This document shows positions 16,857 through 25,562 of a stretch of 64,000 nt of DNA, piece after piece. Position 1 is the first letter of the stretch. Each line of letters begins with the position of its first letter. The stretch is from contig JAOAHH010000134.1 of assembly GCA_026415325.1 (NCBI GenBank), positions 1 through 64,000 of the forward strand, read 5' to 3'. Origin of the DNA: Thermodesulfobacteriota bacterium (GTDB lineage Bacteria > Desulfobacterota > WTBG01 > CAIYCZ01 > CAIRTM01). The position numbers were made by a program, and so were the translations under genes. Under the pieces are notes generated by a model. That model saw only the letters and a program-made list of their open reading frames with translations, made no database searches and had not been told where the DNA came from.

Positions 16857-17569
16857 CGCGCAGCAATGCCTTCGATGAGCACCCCTTTTTCAAGATGCAA
16901 CACCGTGTGCGCACGTTCTGCGGCACGGGGATCATGGGTAACCATGAGTACGGTTTTGCGGTGGGCGCTCACCAGATGATCAAGAAGCTCCAAAATTTCA
17001 TCGGCGCTCGCCCGGTCGAGATCGCCGGTCGGCTCGTCGCACAAAAGAAACGTAGGATCAGCAACAATGGCGCGCGCAATAGATACCCGCTGCTCCTGGC
17101 CGCCTGAAAGCTGTCGGGGAAAATGATGCATACGATCGGCAAGTCCGACAACGCTCAACGCCAGTTCGACCCGCTCCCGACGCTGGGCTTTGGTCAGCCC
17201 CGTAAGCAACAACGGCAATTCGACATTCTGAAATGCGGTCAGCACCGGAATCAAATTGTACATCTGAAACACAAAGCCCACATGGCGTGCGCGCCACTGT
17301 GTCAGCCTGCTGCCTGACATGTGGGTAATTTCATCGCCGGCCACCGTAATACTGCCAGCGCTCGGCAGATCAAGGCCGCCGAGCAAATTAAGTAACGTTG
17401 TCTTTCCCGAGCCGCTCGGTCCCATAAACGCGACAAACTCGCCCTCTTCCACATCGAGATTCAGACCTTGGAGGACGTGGATCACCTGGCCGCCGCGTTC
17501 ATAGGTCTTATCGAGATTGCGAACACTGATTAACGCATTGGGATGACGCTGTCCGTTAACGTTTACCAT
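16853..17569 (-). CDS. LolD/MacB-type ABC transporter ATP-binding protein
   Basis: 238 residues. Walker A GPSGSGKT (50-57), Q-loop in FVFQMYNL, signature [14 protein letters not shown] (note E where most have Q), Walker [12 protein letters not shown] and H-loop MVTHDP. The DEPTGDLD form is typical of the LolD/MacB/FtsE branch. It energises the two downstream permeases and lies 52 nt after the adaptor gene. Confidence 0.92.
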   Translation of the reverse strand: MVNVNGQRHPNALISVRNLDKTYERGGQVIHVLQGLNLDVEEGEFVAFMGPSGSGKTTLLNLLGGLDLPSAGSITVAGDEITHMSGSRLTQWRARHVGFVFQMYNLIPVLTAFQNVELPLLLTGLTKAQRRERVELALSVVGLADRMHHFPRQLSGGQEQRVSIARAIVADPTFLLCDEPTGDLDRASADEILELLDHLVSAHRKTVLMVTHDPRAAERAHTVLHLEKGVLIEGIAAR

Positions 17570-17621
17570 GGCATGGAATGAAAGCGCAATTATGGAAGGA
17601 TGATACCTGCTGCATCGGTGA

Positions 17622-18848
17622 TTAGTGTTTCAGAACTGCCCGCTGTCCGTCGCGCAGGGGCTGGGCAGCACTAATGACAACCTGTTCGCCGGCGGAGAGG
17701 CCTGCGACGATTTCAATATCCTGTGCAAATGCCTCACCCACCGTCACGTTGCGGCGCGAGACGATGCCGTCCTGAAAAACAAAAACGTAGGTGCCGTCAT
17801 CGGCTTCATGCAATGCTTCTCGCTTTACGAGAACGCTCGAACGATTGCCGGTATTATTGGCTGTACCCAAAAACGTCACCTTTACACCCATATCGGGCAA
17901 AATCTTTGGATCGAGCTGGTCAAACGTGATGCGCACCTTAACGGTTGCCTTCTGGCGATCTGCGGTGGGGATAATGGTTCTCACCGTTGCCGGAATATGC
18001 CATTCCGGATATGCATCAAGGGCCGCATCGACTTTCTGGCCAATTGCAACCTTTGCAATAAAGGACTCGTTGACATCGACCTCGATTTCAAGCGATGCCA
18101 TATCAACGATCGTTGCGATGCCGGTCCGCGTAAAACCACCGCCTGCGGAAATCGGAGAAACCATCTCGCCGACCTGTGCGTCTTTGGAAACCACAATGCC
18201 GGCAAACGGCGCACGAACAACACAGTTTTCAACATCCTGCACGGCAACGTCTCGACGCTTCTGCGCCGCCTCGACCTGTTCTTTGGCAAGACGAAGACGC
18301 GCCTCAAGACTGTCAACGGCAGCAACTGCTTTATCCCGTGCTTCGTTACTTGCAACACCATCACGGTGGAGCTGTCGTACCCGCGCAAGGGTGCGTCGGG
18401 CATCAGCAAGATTCACCTCGATATCTGCAACAGCAGCCTGTGCGACTTCAAGGTCTGCTTCGGCGGCACGGAGCCGCTCACGGGCATCGGAGCTGTCAAG
18501 CAGTGCCAGCACCTGCCCCTCGGTAACCTGCATGCCTTCCTCAACAAACATTTCCTGCACGCGTCCGGTAATCTTTGCAGCAACAGTCGCGCGTCGTCGT
18601 GGTGTTACATAGCCGCTCGCGTTCAATACCGGTGTTGCTTCAGTATGGGTGTACGCCCGGGCTTTGGTGATTTCAACAACGTTTTTTTTAGTCAGGGAAC
18701 CAACGACGGCCACTGCAGCGGCAATGCATACCAGCGCCCCACCGGCAAGTATTAGTTTTAAACGACTTGCTTTGGAAGCGGTTCTCGTCGCATGATCAAT
18801 CCTGAGCGCGGAAAGATCCGGCAGTATCTGTCGTTTGTCATCGTTCAT
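17622..18848 (-). CDS. Periplasmic adaptor (membrane fusion protein) of an ABC efflux system
   Basis: 408 residues from ATG 18848. A cytoplasmic N-terminus is followed by one membrane anchor (about residues 31-52), a beta-barrel/lipoyl part (ARRTVAAKITGRVQEM), a long alpha-helical hairpin rich in Ala, Glu and Arg (about 115-200, heptad-like) and the returning lipoyl half (VVRAPFAGIVVSKDAQVGE). This is the HlyD/MacA/RND adaptor fold, linking the inner-membrane permeases to an outer-membrane channel, which is not encoded here. First gene of the four-gene operon. Confidence 0.9.
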   Translation of the reverse strand: MNDDKRQILPDLSALRIDHATRTASKASRLKLILAGGALVCIAAAVAVVGSLTKKNVVEITKARAYTHTEATPVLNASGYVTPRRRATVAAKITGRVQEMFVEEGMQVTEGQVLALLDSSDARERLRAAEADLEVAQAAVADIEVNLADARRTLARVRQLHRDGVASNEARDKAVAAVDSLEARLRLAKEQVEAAQKRRDVAVQDVENCVVRAPFAGIVVSKDAQVGEMVSPISAGGGFTRTGIATIVDMASLEIEVDVNESFIAKVAIGQKVDAALDAYPEWHIPATVRTIIPTADRQKATVKVRITFDQLDPKILPDMGVKVTFLGTANNTGNRSSVLVKREALHEADDGTYVFVFQDGIVSRRNVTVGEAFAQDIEIVAGLSAGEQVVISAAQPLRDGQRAVLKH

Positions 18849-19040
18849 GAATATACTTTCTGTATACCGGTCAGGATGGTCGTAAGAGCTTGGATGGCGG
18901 CACCATCTATTAAAAGGCAAATAATGTATGAAACAGTGAAAAATTGCAAGGAGTTATTTGAACGGCGGGTCGCTCCGGGATATGAGGACAACAACGCCAG
19001 AGAAGAAAAAAACGTGCCGTGCGCCGTGGCGTGTCCCCCA

Positions 19041-20522
19041 TCAGCCACCGGTTACTGGTCCGGTCTTTTTCGGTGTTCGTTTTCGTGTCGTGATACGTTT
19101 TACTTTGGTCTGGTGGTGCGGCGCACGCACAGATGCGGTGGACGTAGTTCTCTTTTTCTGCAGCGCTACTTGTTGCATAGAGCGTGCAGACATTACCCGT
19201 CCTGCCAGCAGCGATGGGGTGTCGGCAAGCCCCGCAACAACAGCCTGCGATGCGACGTATGCGGATCGAACTGTACGATTTTGGCCGTGAATGAGGATGC
19301 AGGCAACCGCAACCCGCTTGTCGCCATCCTGGCCAAATCCAGCAAACCAGTCACAGCGGCCACGCTGATCCGGCAGGTTGATTGATCCCGTTTTGCCTCC
19401 GGTAATCCAGTCCTTGGTTTCGGCGTGTGATCGAAGGTAGGCAAAGGCGTGTCGTGCCGTACCAATTTGAACCGTCCCCTGCATCAAGGAGCGCAGATGC
19501 TGAACAGTTGCCGCATGCAAGGGTTTGCCCAATGCCGTGACGGTTTTTGTGTACCGTTCTTTGCCGGTGGCATCGACAATCCGGTCAACAAGATATGGTC
19601 GCATCATAACGCCATCGTTTGCCGGCAGCGATGCAATCAGGGCAGCATGGAGCGGCGAAATTAATGTGTGGGTGTTATAACCGCTTGCCATTTGTGCGCG
19701 TTCAAAATCATCATGCGGCTCCATCAGCATGCTGGGTTGGAGCGGCAGGTCAAAGGGAATCCGGGTATTAAAAAGAAATCCCCGCGCAGTGCTGGTGAAT
19801 TCTGCATCACTGAGGTACGAGATGCAGAGGAGTCCGAAAAATGGATTGATGCTCAAGGCAAATGCCTTATCGAGCGGCACCTGTTCGCCCCGGTGTTTGA
19901 GTCCGTCAAGTCCAAGCTGGCTGCGACACAACGAATAATAATGGCCGACGACCGGCAGGGTTGTATCCGGAGAAAATCCCTTGTGTTCAAGCGCTGCTGC
20001 TGCGGTAACGATTTTTATCAGCGAGGCGGCCGGAAACCCTGCGAACAGGCAGTAATTATCCTCACCGTCCGGCAACAGCTCACGGCCAGCAGTGCCTTTG
20101 GTATAGTTTGCCATGGCCAACACTGCACCGCTTGTCGCATCAAGCACAACCCCTGCAGCGATCAGCGGCGCATATCGTTGAAAAAGTTGCAGCATATGTT
20201 CTTGTATACGTGGTTGTATAGTCGTATGCACGGTCAGTTCGCCGTGTGGCGTTGCTTTTGTAAAGACCGGGGGAACGCCTGACTGATAGAACAGCCGTTT
20301 CTCAAACAGGGAAGGGATATCCAAAGGCAAAACATCAGGTTTTGGCGCAGGCGATGCATAGTTTTCCGACTTTTGCTTTTTACCCATCCACCCATAGGTT
20401 ACATGGCAGGTAAGTGCAGTAAAAACAACAAAGAGCACGGCGATTATTGCTAATCTGGTGCGGGAAAACAGCCACTTATCTTTGTATAAACCGAAGATAT
20501 GATTGAAAGAGCATAATCGCAT
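19041..20522 (-). CDS. Minimal penicillin-binding protein transpeptidase
   Basis: 493 residues from ATG 20522 (GGAGAT 6 nt upstream). A single N-terminal membrane anchor (about 22-42) is followed after a short linker by a transpeptidase domain with all three active-site motifs: S167-L-I-K170, S224-I-N226 and K377-T-G379. There is no glycosyltransferase and almost no PBP-dimer domain, so it is a stripped-down D,D-transpeptidase or transpeptidase-like protein. The C-terminal 45 residues form a strongly basic Lys/Arg/Thr tail. It stands alone, divergent from the Rrf2 gene. Its role (elongation, spore-like envelope change or beta-lactam response) cannot be told from context. Confidence 0.85.
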   Translation of the reverse strand: MRLCSFNHIFGLYKDKWLFSRTRLAIIAVLFVVFTALTCHVTYGWMGKKQKSENYASPAPKPDVLPLDIPSLFEKRLFYQSGVPPVFTKATPHGELTVHTTIQPRIQEHMLQLFQRYAPLIAAGVVLDATSGAVLAMANYTKGTAGRELLPDGEDNYCLFAGFPAASLIKIVTAAAALEHKGFSPDTTLPVVGHYYSLCRSQLGLDGLKHRGEQVPLDKAFALSINPFFGLLCISYLSDAEFTSTARGFLFNTRIPFDLPLQPSMLMEPHDDFERAQMASGYNTHTLISPLHAALIASLPANDGVMMRPYLVDRIVDATGKERYTKTVTALGKPLHAATVQHLRSLMQGTVQIGTARHAFAYLRSHAETKDWITGGKTGSINLPDQRGRCDWFAGFGQDGDKRVAVACILIHGQNRTVRSAYVASQAVVAGLADTPSLLAGRVMSARSMQQVALQKKRTTSTASVRAPHHQTKVKRITTRKRTPKKTGPVTGG

Positions 20523-20828
20523 GAGGGTATCTCCGATATGTCGTGATATACTGTTCTTTATGGTATGGTGCCGGACATTATCACAAACAATCTGCTGAAG
20601 CAATCGTCTTATCTTTTCGTCTAAAAAAAAATTTTTGTAAGCGGTAACCACATGAGGCTTTATTTCTCAAATAAGATCCGGCTAAAACTTTTGTCCAAAA
20701 CAAAATCGCCTTGTGTAAAAATCGCACATCGGTTATTGTGGCGCCCGAGATGGATTAGGTAAGCAGGGGGAGGCGAACACCATACCATATCCTTCCTTTT
20801 CTTCGCCCGCTCCAAACTCAATTTGTGC

Positions 20829-20857
20829 TTGACAACCCCATAATTTAATTTTATAAA
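20829..20857 (+). promoter_or_regulatory. Sigma-70-type promoter of the Rrf2-porin-Pst region
   Basis: TTGACA at 20829-20834 and TATAAA at 20852-20857 with the ideal 17-bp spacer. Transcription would begin near 20864, inside the following palindrome. Confidence 0.75.
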
Positions 20858-20876
20858 TCCTACACAAATTGTAGGA
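20858..20876. promoter_or_regulatory. Palindromic operator, probably bound by the adjacent Rrf2 regulator
   Basis: TCCTACA (20858-20864) and TGTAGGA (20870-20876) form a perfect 7-bp inverted repeat around CAAAT. It begins immediately after the -10 element, spans the start of transcription, and its right arm supplies the AGGA ribosome site of the ATG at 20883. Position and symmetry fit an autoregulatory Rrf2 site. Confidence 0.65.
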
Positions 20877-20882
20877 ATTTGT

Positions 20883-21284
20883 ATGCGGCTTACCACCTTC
20901 AGCGAGTATGCGCTTATCGCCCTCATGTATATGTGCCGGCATCGCGACGCGCATGCCGTACCGCTCTCGGAAATCGTAGCTCAGCGAGGACTACCGGCAA
21001 AATACTTGGAGCGGATTATGGCGCAACTTTGCCGTGCTGGGATTCTGCGTAGCGCAAAGGGCAAGGCAGGGGGCTATCGGCTTGCGTTGCAGCCGGACAA
21101 GATTACCCTTGCACAGATCGTTCGCCTGTTCGATGGGCCGCTCGCGCCGACACCGTCTGCAAGCAAATTTTTTTATCGGGAGACGCCGCTCGAACAAGAA
21201 AAGAAGATACTCCGCGTCATGAAGGAGATTCGCGACTATATTGCCGAACGGCTTGAATCTTTAACACTGCAGGATATGCTGTAG
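20883..21284 (+). CDS. Rrf2-family transcriptional regulator without the Fe-S cysteine triad
   Basis: 133 residues. The winged helix opens MRLTTFSEYALIALMYM and contains LPAKYLERIMAQL and AKGKAGGYRLA, which define the Rrf2 family. IscR, NsrR and RirA carry three clustered Cys around residues 90-105 to hold a cluster; none is present here (only Cys17 and Cys49), so sensing must be different or cluster-free, as in CymR-like members. It is followed after 35 nt by a porin and then a Pst-like transporter, its likely targets together with itself. Confidence 0.88.
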   Translation: MRLTTFSEYALIALMYMCRHRDAHAVPLSEIVAQRGLPAKYLERIMAQLCRAGILRSAKGKAGGYRLALQPDKITLAQIVRLFDGPLAPTPSASKFFYRETPLEQEKKILRVMKEIRDYIAERLESLTLQDML

Positions 21285-21319
21285 CACAAACCGATAACCT
21301 TTTTTAAGAAAGGAGTGAC

Positions 21320-22609
21320 ATGGGGAGAAGGGTTTTACAAAAAGCACGATATGCGTTTTTTGCCGTTATGCTGGGGTTCATGGCACTGCTGATGTGTGGT
21401 TCGACAGACGCCGGCGAGGTGGATATCCTTGTTGAGAAACTGGTGCAGAAAGGCATTTTAACCAAGGAAGACGCACAGGATATTCTCAAAGAGGTCAAAG
21501 AGCAGGCGCGGCAGGAGCGGGCGGCAATGGTGCAGGAAACAAAAGAAGCCCTGAAAAAAGAACAGCCTGCGATATTTGCCGATCTTCCCGGATGGGTGCG
21601 GAAGATGCAACTCAAGGGTGATCTGCGGCTGCGCTACGAGTGGACTGAACGGGATGAGACCGCCGACCGTAACCGGGGCAGATATCGGCTACGGCTTGGC
21701 GTGGTGGTTCCGATGAGCGATGATCTGGAGGTCGGGTTTGGTCTTGCAAGCGGCAGCAGTGATCCGCGCTCGACCAATGAAACCATGGATAACAGTTTTG
21801 AGCGTGGAGATCTGCGGCTTGACTATGCCTATGCAAGCTATCGGCCGTGGGAGTGGGTGACGCTCACCGGCGGCAAATTCCCTAACCCCCTTTTCATGCC
21901 ATCGGACCTCTTATTTGATACGGACATCAGACCCGAAGGGATATCGGCGCAGTTTAGTTACAAGCTCTCCCGTTCCATTGATTTGTTCATGAACACGGGG
22001 CTGTGGGTGATCGATGAACGCAAAGAGGATGAAAACGATCCGCGGATGTGGGTGCTCCAGCCCGGAGCGCGGATAGGACTTGGCACGAGGGCGTATCTCA
22101 AAAGTGCGGCGGCGGTATACCGGTTTGATAATGTGAAGGGGACAACGCTTGATTACACCAGCAAGAGCAATACATTGCGGCAGTTCAAGAATACGCTCAA
22201 ATACGACTATGATGCAGTAGCGCTGAGCGGTGAACTTGGATACAAGACACCGTTTGCGCGGCTCCCGTTTGCGGCACTCTACGGCGATTGGGTACAAAAC
22301 ACCGCACACGGCGGAGCAAATGCAGGGTATCTGTACGGGGTAAAGGTTGGCATGGAGAAGGTGAAAAAACGCCATGACTGGCAGGCCTGCGTTCGGTATG
22401 AGCATCTCGAGCGGGATGCGTGGCCGGACATGTTGCCCGACGCAGACACCTACGAGGGTGAGACCAACGTAAAAGGGTACAAACTGATGCTGGTGTACGG
22501 GCTGTTTGAGAATGTTGACTTTACGGGCAGCTACTTCAATACCAAAAAGATAACCGGTTCAAGCCTTGACGAGCAGAAACTCCAGCTTGATATGAACTTT
22601 AGATTTTAA
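21320..22609 (+). CDS. Outer-membrane beta-barrel porin with N-terminal coiled coil
   Basis: 429 residues. A signal peptide (about 1-31, cleaved near DAG-EV) is followed by a charged helix (33-80) of the kind that anchors porins to peptidoglycan, then alternating amphipathic beta-strands rich in aromatic and Gly residues, ending in Phe as the barrel-assembly signal (MNFRF). This fits the 'putative porin' family (PF16930-like). The ribosome site AAAGGAG is strong. Placement directly before the binding protein of an ABC importer suggests it brings the same anion through the outer membrane. Confidence 0.85.
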   Translation: MGRRVLQKARYAFFAVMLGFMALLMCGSTDAGEVDILVEKLVQKGILTKEDAQDILKEVKEQARQERAAMVQETKEALKKEQPAIFADLPGWVRKMQLKGDLRLRYEWTERDETADRNRGRYRLRLGVVVPMSDDLEVGFGLASGSSDPRSTNETMDNSFERGDLRLDYAYASYRPWEWVTLTGGKFPNPLFMPSDLLFDTDIRPEGISAQFSYKLSRSIDLFMNTGLWVIDERKEDENDPRMWVLQPGARIGLGTRAYLKSAAAVYRFDNVKGTTLDYTSKSNTLRQFKNTLKYDYDAVALSGELGYKTPFARLPFAALYGDWVQNTAHGGANAGYLYGVKVGMEKVKKRHDWQACVRYEHLERDAWPDMLPDADTYEGETNVKGYKLMLVYGLFENVDFTGSYFNTKKITGSSLDEQKLQLDMNFRF

Positions 22610-22739
22610 AAACGCGGGCAGCCTGCGCCGTAAGCCGTATGATGTTAAAAATATGATTCACATAAATACACAACCCGAAACACAATGCCCGTATCATATA
22701 ATAGAAATTTTCTCTTCAACTTTTTAGAGAGGCATTTTT

Positions 22740-23681
22740 ATGAAAAAGTTTATCGCTCTTTTTTGGGTAGTTTGTGTATGGTTACTGATTGGGGCCACCA
22801 CCGGATGGGCACAACAGCAGGAGATGCGCGGCTCCATCACCTTGTGCGGCGCATGGGCAATGTATCCGACAGCGGTTGCCTGGGCCGAGGCGTTTCAGAA
22901 ACTTCACCCCGGAGTTAAAGTTGACGTATCGGCTGGTGGTGCGGGCAAAGGCGTTGCTGATACGATCGCGGGGCTTGTGGACATCGGCATGGTATCCCGC
23001 GACCCTGAACCGGCAGAAATCGAGAAGGGCATTACAGCTGTCTATGTGTTGCACGATGCTGTCTATCCGGTAGTGAGCGACAAGAACCCGAGTCTTCATG
23101 AGCTGCTCGCCTGCGGGGTGCCTAAAAAAGTCTGGGAGGCTATGTATATTAGCGGGACGATTACTTCATGGGATGCGGTTGTGCAAGGTGGTGCGAAGAA
23201 GCCTCTGCATGTCTATACCCGTTCAGATTCCTGCGGTGCGGCAGCAAGTTGGGCAAAATATTTTGATAAAAAACAGGAAGACCTAAAAGGCATCGGCGTC
23301 TATGGTGACCCCGGTGTACTGGATGCAGTCAAAAAAGATCCGCTGGGCGTAACCTACTCCAATTTCAGCTACGTCTTTACTCGCGAAGGAACAGTGTTGC
23401 CGGGTGTTCGGATTGTACCGATTGATGCAAATGAAAACGGAAAGGCGGACCCACATGAAATCTATACAACCCGTGACCGGGCAATCGCCGCGCTTGATGC
23501 AGGCACGTATCCGGTGACGCGGAAAAACTATTTTTTCGTAAAAGGCAAACCGCAGGGGTTGGTAAAAGCATTCATTTTGTTTGCCCTCTCTGATGAGGGA
23601 ACAAAAATCGTCGAGCAGGTCGGCACCAGCCTGCCGTTGCAAAAACCGGAGCGGGAAAAGATACTCAAGGCAATCGAATAG
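22740..23681 (+). CDS. PstS-like periplasmic substrate-binding protein with altered ligand motifs
   Basis: 313 residues. The signal peptide is about 1-24 (cleavage near GWA-QQQ). Fold and order match PstS: LHPGVKVDVSAGGAGKGVADTIAGLVDIGMVSRD is typical. But the first phosphate loop (GSSTV/GSGTV-type) is replaced by GAWAMYP, and the second (ESGSGT-type) by RSDSCGAAASW. Both loops bind the anion in PstS, so ligand preference may differ (another oxyanion is possible). AGAGAGG lies before the ATG, and a TATAAT-like -10 at 22697-22702 lacks a good -35, suggesting either activator use or read-through from the porin. Confidence 0.8.
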   Translation: MKKFIALFWVVCVWLLIGATTGWAQQQEMRGSITLCGAWAMYPTAVAWAEAFQKLHPGVKVDVSAGGAGKGVADTIAGLVDIGMVSRDPEPAEIEKGITAVYVLHDAVYPVVSDKNPSLHELLACGVPKKVWEAMYISGTITSWDAVVQGGAKKPLHVYTRSDSCGAAASWAKYFDKKQEDLKGIGVYGDPGVLDAVKKDPLGVTYSNFSYVFTREGTVLPGVRIVPIDANENGKADPHEIYTTRDRAIAALDAGTYPVTRKNYFFVKGKPQGLVKAFILFALSDEGTKIVEQVGTSLPLQKPEREKILKAIE

Positions 23682-23769
23682 ATAAATACAAGAAAGAAAT
23701 TAGAATACAGAATGTCAGCTTTTTCTGTTGTCTGATTCCTGTCTTCTTATTTTTATCTTTTGTGTCCCG

Positions 23770-24693
23770 ATGACTGCACGCACGTTCAAAGAGGTATGTG
23801 CGCATAGCCTTATGCGCACTGTAGCGGGCTTTGTCATAAGCCTTGCGTTTCTCATGGCGTTCGGCCTCTATCTCCGGGCACGTCCAATTCTTGTGACAAA
23901 GCCGCTTGAAGAACTGCTGTTTCATACAGTTTGGAACCCCTCGCAGGGCCAATTTGGACTTGCAAACTTCATCATCAGCACCATATGGGTAACCGCCATT
24001 GCGCTCATCATTGCAGTGCCGCTCAGCGTGTTCACGGCAATTTATCTGTCCGAATATGCGCCGGCAAAGATCAGAAACATTGCGCGCCCGGTTGTTGACC
24101 TGCTCGCAGGAATCTCACCGGTGGTGTATGGCGTGTGGGGCATCTTGGCGATCGTGCCAATTGTGCGCGACTACCTAATGCCCTTTTTCAGCGAGCATCT
24201 GCCTTTTTTCCCGTTTGCATCGGATAACTATACCGGCTTCTGCACCTTGACGGCGGGCATCGTGCTTGCGGTCATGACTTTTCCGATCATCATTTCAGTC
24301 ACCGAAGAGGTTGTCAGCCGTGTGCCGTTTGAGCTTCGGGAAGCATCACTTGCGCTGGGAGCAACCAAATGGCAAACAATAAAACTCACGGTTCTGAAAA
24401 AGGCACGTCCGGGCATCATTGCTGCCATTATCCTCGGTGTGTCCCGGGCGTTCGGGGAAACCATGGCGGTGCTGATGGTTGCTGGCTGTGCCATCCAGGG
24501 CTTCCCACGCTCCATCTTTGACCCTGCCTATCCGCTGCCTGCGTTGATCGCCAATACCTACGGCGAAATGATGTCGGTGCCGCTCTATGACGCAGCGGTG
24601 TTGCTGGCAGCGTTTATACTATTGCTCGTAACCATGCTGTGCAATATCGCAGGCTGGGGCATTTTGTTGCGCACCGAGCGAAGAGGCATGTAA
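23770..24693 (+). CDS. pstC: PstC-like ABC transporter permease
   Basis: 307 residues from ATG 23770; an in-frame TTG at 23728 would add 14 residues, and no ribosome site decides between them. Six hydrophobic helices and the inner-membrane permease loop LREASLALGATKWQT (the EAA motif contacting the ATPase) identify a PstC/CysT-type permease. It overlaps pstA by 1 nt (TAATG). Confidence 0.86.
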   Translation: MTARTFKEVCAHSLMRTVAGFVISLAFLMAFGLYLRARPILVTKPLEELLFHTVWNPSQGQFGLANFIISTIWVTAIALIIAVPLSVFTAIYLSEYAPAKIRNIARPVVDLLAGISPVVYGVWGILAIVPIVRDYLMPFFSEHLPFFPFASDNYTGFCTLTAGIVLAVMTFPIIISVTEEVVSRVPFELREASLALGATKWQTIKLTVLKKARPGIIAAIILGVSRAFGETMAVLMVAGCAIQGFPRSIFDPAYPLPALIANTYGEMMSVPLYDAAVLLAAFILLLVTMLCNIAGWGILLRTERRGM

Positions 24694-25544
24694 TGGATCT
24701 GCGAAAAATTGAAGAAAGCGTATTCAAATTCCTGATGCTTACCTCGGTAGTGTGTGTCGTGGGGAGTTTGTTGTTTATCCTGGGAACCGTCTTTATCAAA
24801 GGCTGGCATGCGCTTTCCCTTGATATGCTCGTCAAAACCCCGCAGGGCGGGTATTACCTCGGCAAAGAAGGCGGCATCCTGAATGCCATCACCGGTTCGA
24901 TCGTGCTCGGTATCGGCGCAACCCTGTTTGCACTGGTGCTGAGCCTGCCGCTGGCGGTCTATCTCAATCTGTATCTTCGGAAAAATTCACGCCGTGCATT
25001 TATCATGCGTTTTTTTCTCGATGTGCTCTGGGGCATTCCCTCTATTGTGTACGGAGCGTTTGGTTTCACAGTGATGATCTTTTTCAAACTGCAGGCATCG
25101 CTGCTTGCTGCCATTATTACGGTCGGGCTTCTTATTCTGCCGATCATGGCACGCAGCATGGACGAGGTTTTGAAAACCATCCCGTTTGAACTCACAGAAG
25201 CTTCTTTTGCTATGGGTGCAACGCGGCTTGAAACCGCGATGCAGGTTGTGCTCAAGCAGGTACTAGGAGGCCTTGTCACCGCCGTGTTGATCTCGTTTGG
25301 CCGTGGCATCGGCGATGCCGCTTCGGTGCTGTTTACCGCAAGTTTCACAGATTCGCTTCCCTACTCGCTGTTCAAACCGGTTGCTACACTTCCGTTGGCG
25401 ATCTTCTTCCAGCTAGGCACGCCGTTCCCCGAGGTTCAGGAGCGCGGATATGCTGCGGCACTGGTGCTTGCCATTCTGATTCTCGCTGTGAGTATTGCAG
25501 GACGCCTGATTTCGGGTAAATTTACCCGGCATGTACTCAGGTAA
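24693..25544 (+). CDS. pstA: PstA-like ABC transporter permease
   Basis: 283 residues from ATG 24693, sharing the A of the pstC stop. Six membrane helices; EAA loop LTEASFAMGATRLETAMQV. Pairs with the PstC-like protein as the channel. A 55-residue hydrophilic region between the first two helices contains the PstA-typical GGYYLGKEGGILNAI. Confidence 0.88.
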   Translation: MDLRKIEESVFKFLMLTSVVCVVGSLLFILGTVFIKGWHALSLDMLVKTPQGGYYLGKEGGILNAITGSIVLGIGATLFALVLSLPLAVYLNLYLRKNSRRAFIMRFFLDVLWGIPSIVYGAFGFTVMIFFKLQASLLAAIITVGLLILPIMARSMDEVLKTIPFELTEASFAMGATRLETAMQVVLKQVLGGLVTAVLISFGRGIGDAASVLFTASFTDSLPYSLFKPVATLPLAIFFQLGTPFPEVQERGYAAALVLAILILAVSIAGRLISGKFTRHVLR

Positions 25545-25562
25545 CCCTGAGGAGGAACGACG

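Larger units (their letters stand above)
20523..20882. other. Intergenic region between transpeptidase and Rrf2 genes
   Basis: 360 nt divergent intergenic region. It holds the transpeptidase ribosome site at the left end, an AT-rich centre with an A9T5 stretch near 20625, and on the right the rrf2 promoter and palindrome described separately. No credible additional ORF or RNA gene is visible. Confidence 0.6.

Noticed and set aside
16200-16979. 259-codon plus-strand ORF
   Set aside because: Antisense across the permease and ATPase genes, no ribosome site and no family resemblance.
17625-18755. 376-codon plus-strand ORF
   Set aside because: Exact antisense of the periplasmic adaptor gene; Cys/Asn-rich with no fold-like pattern.
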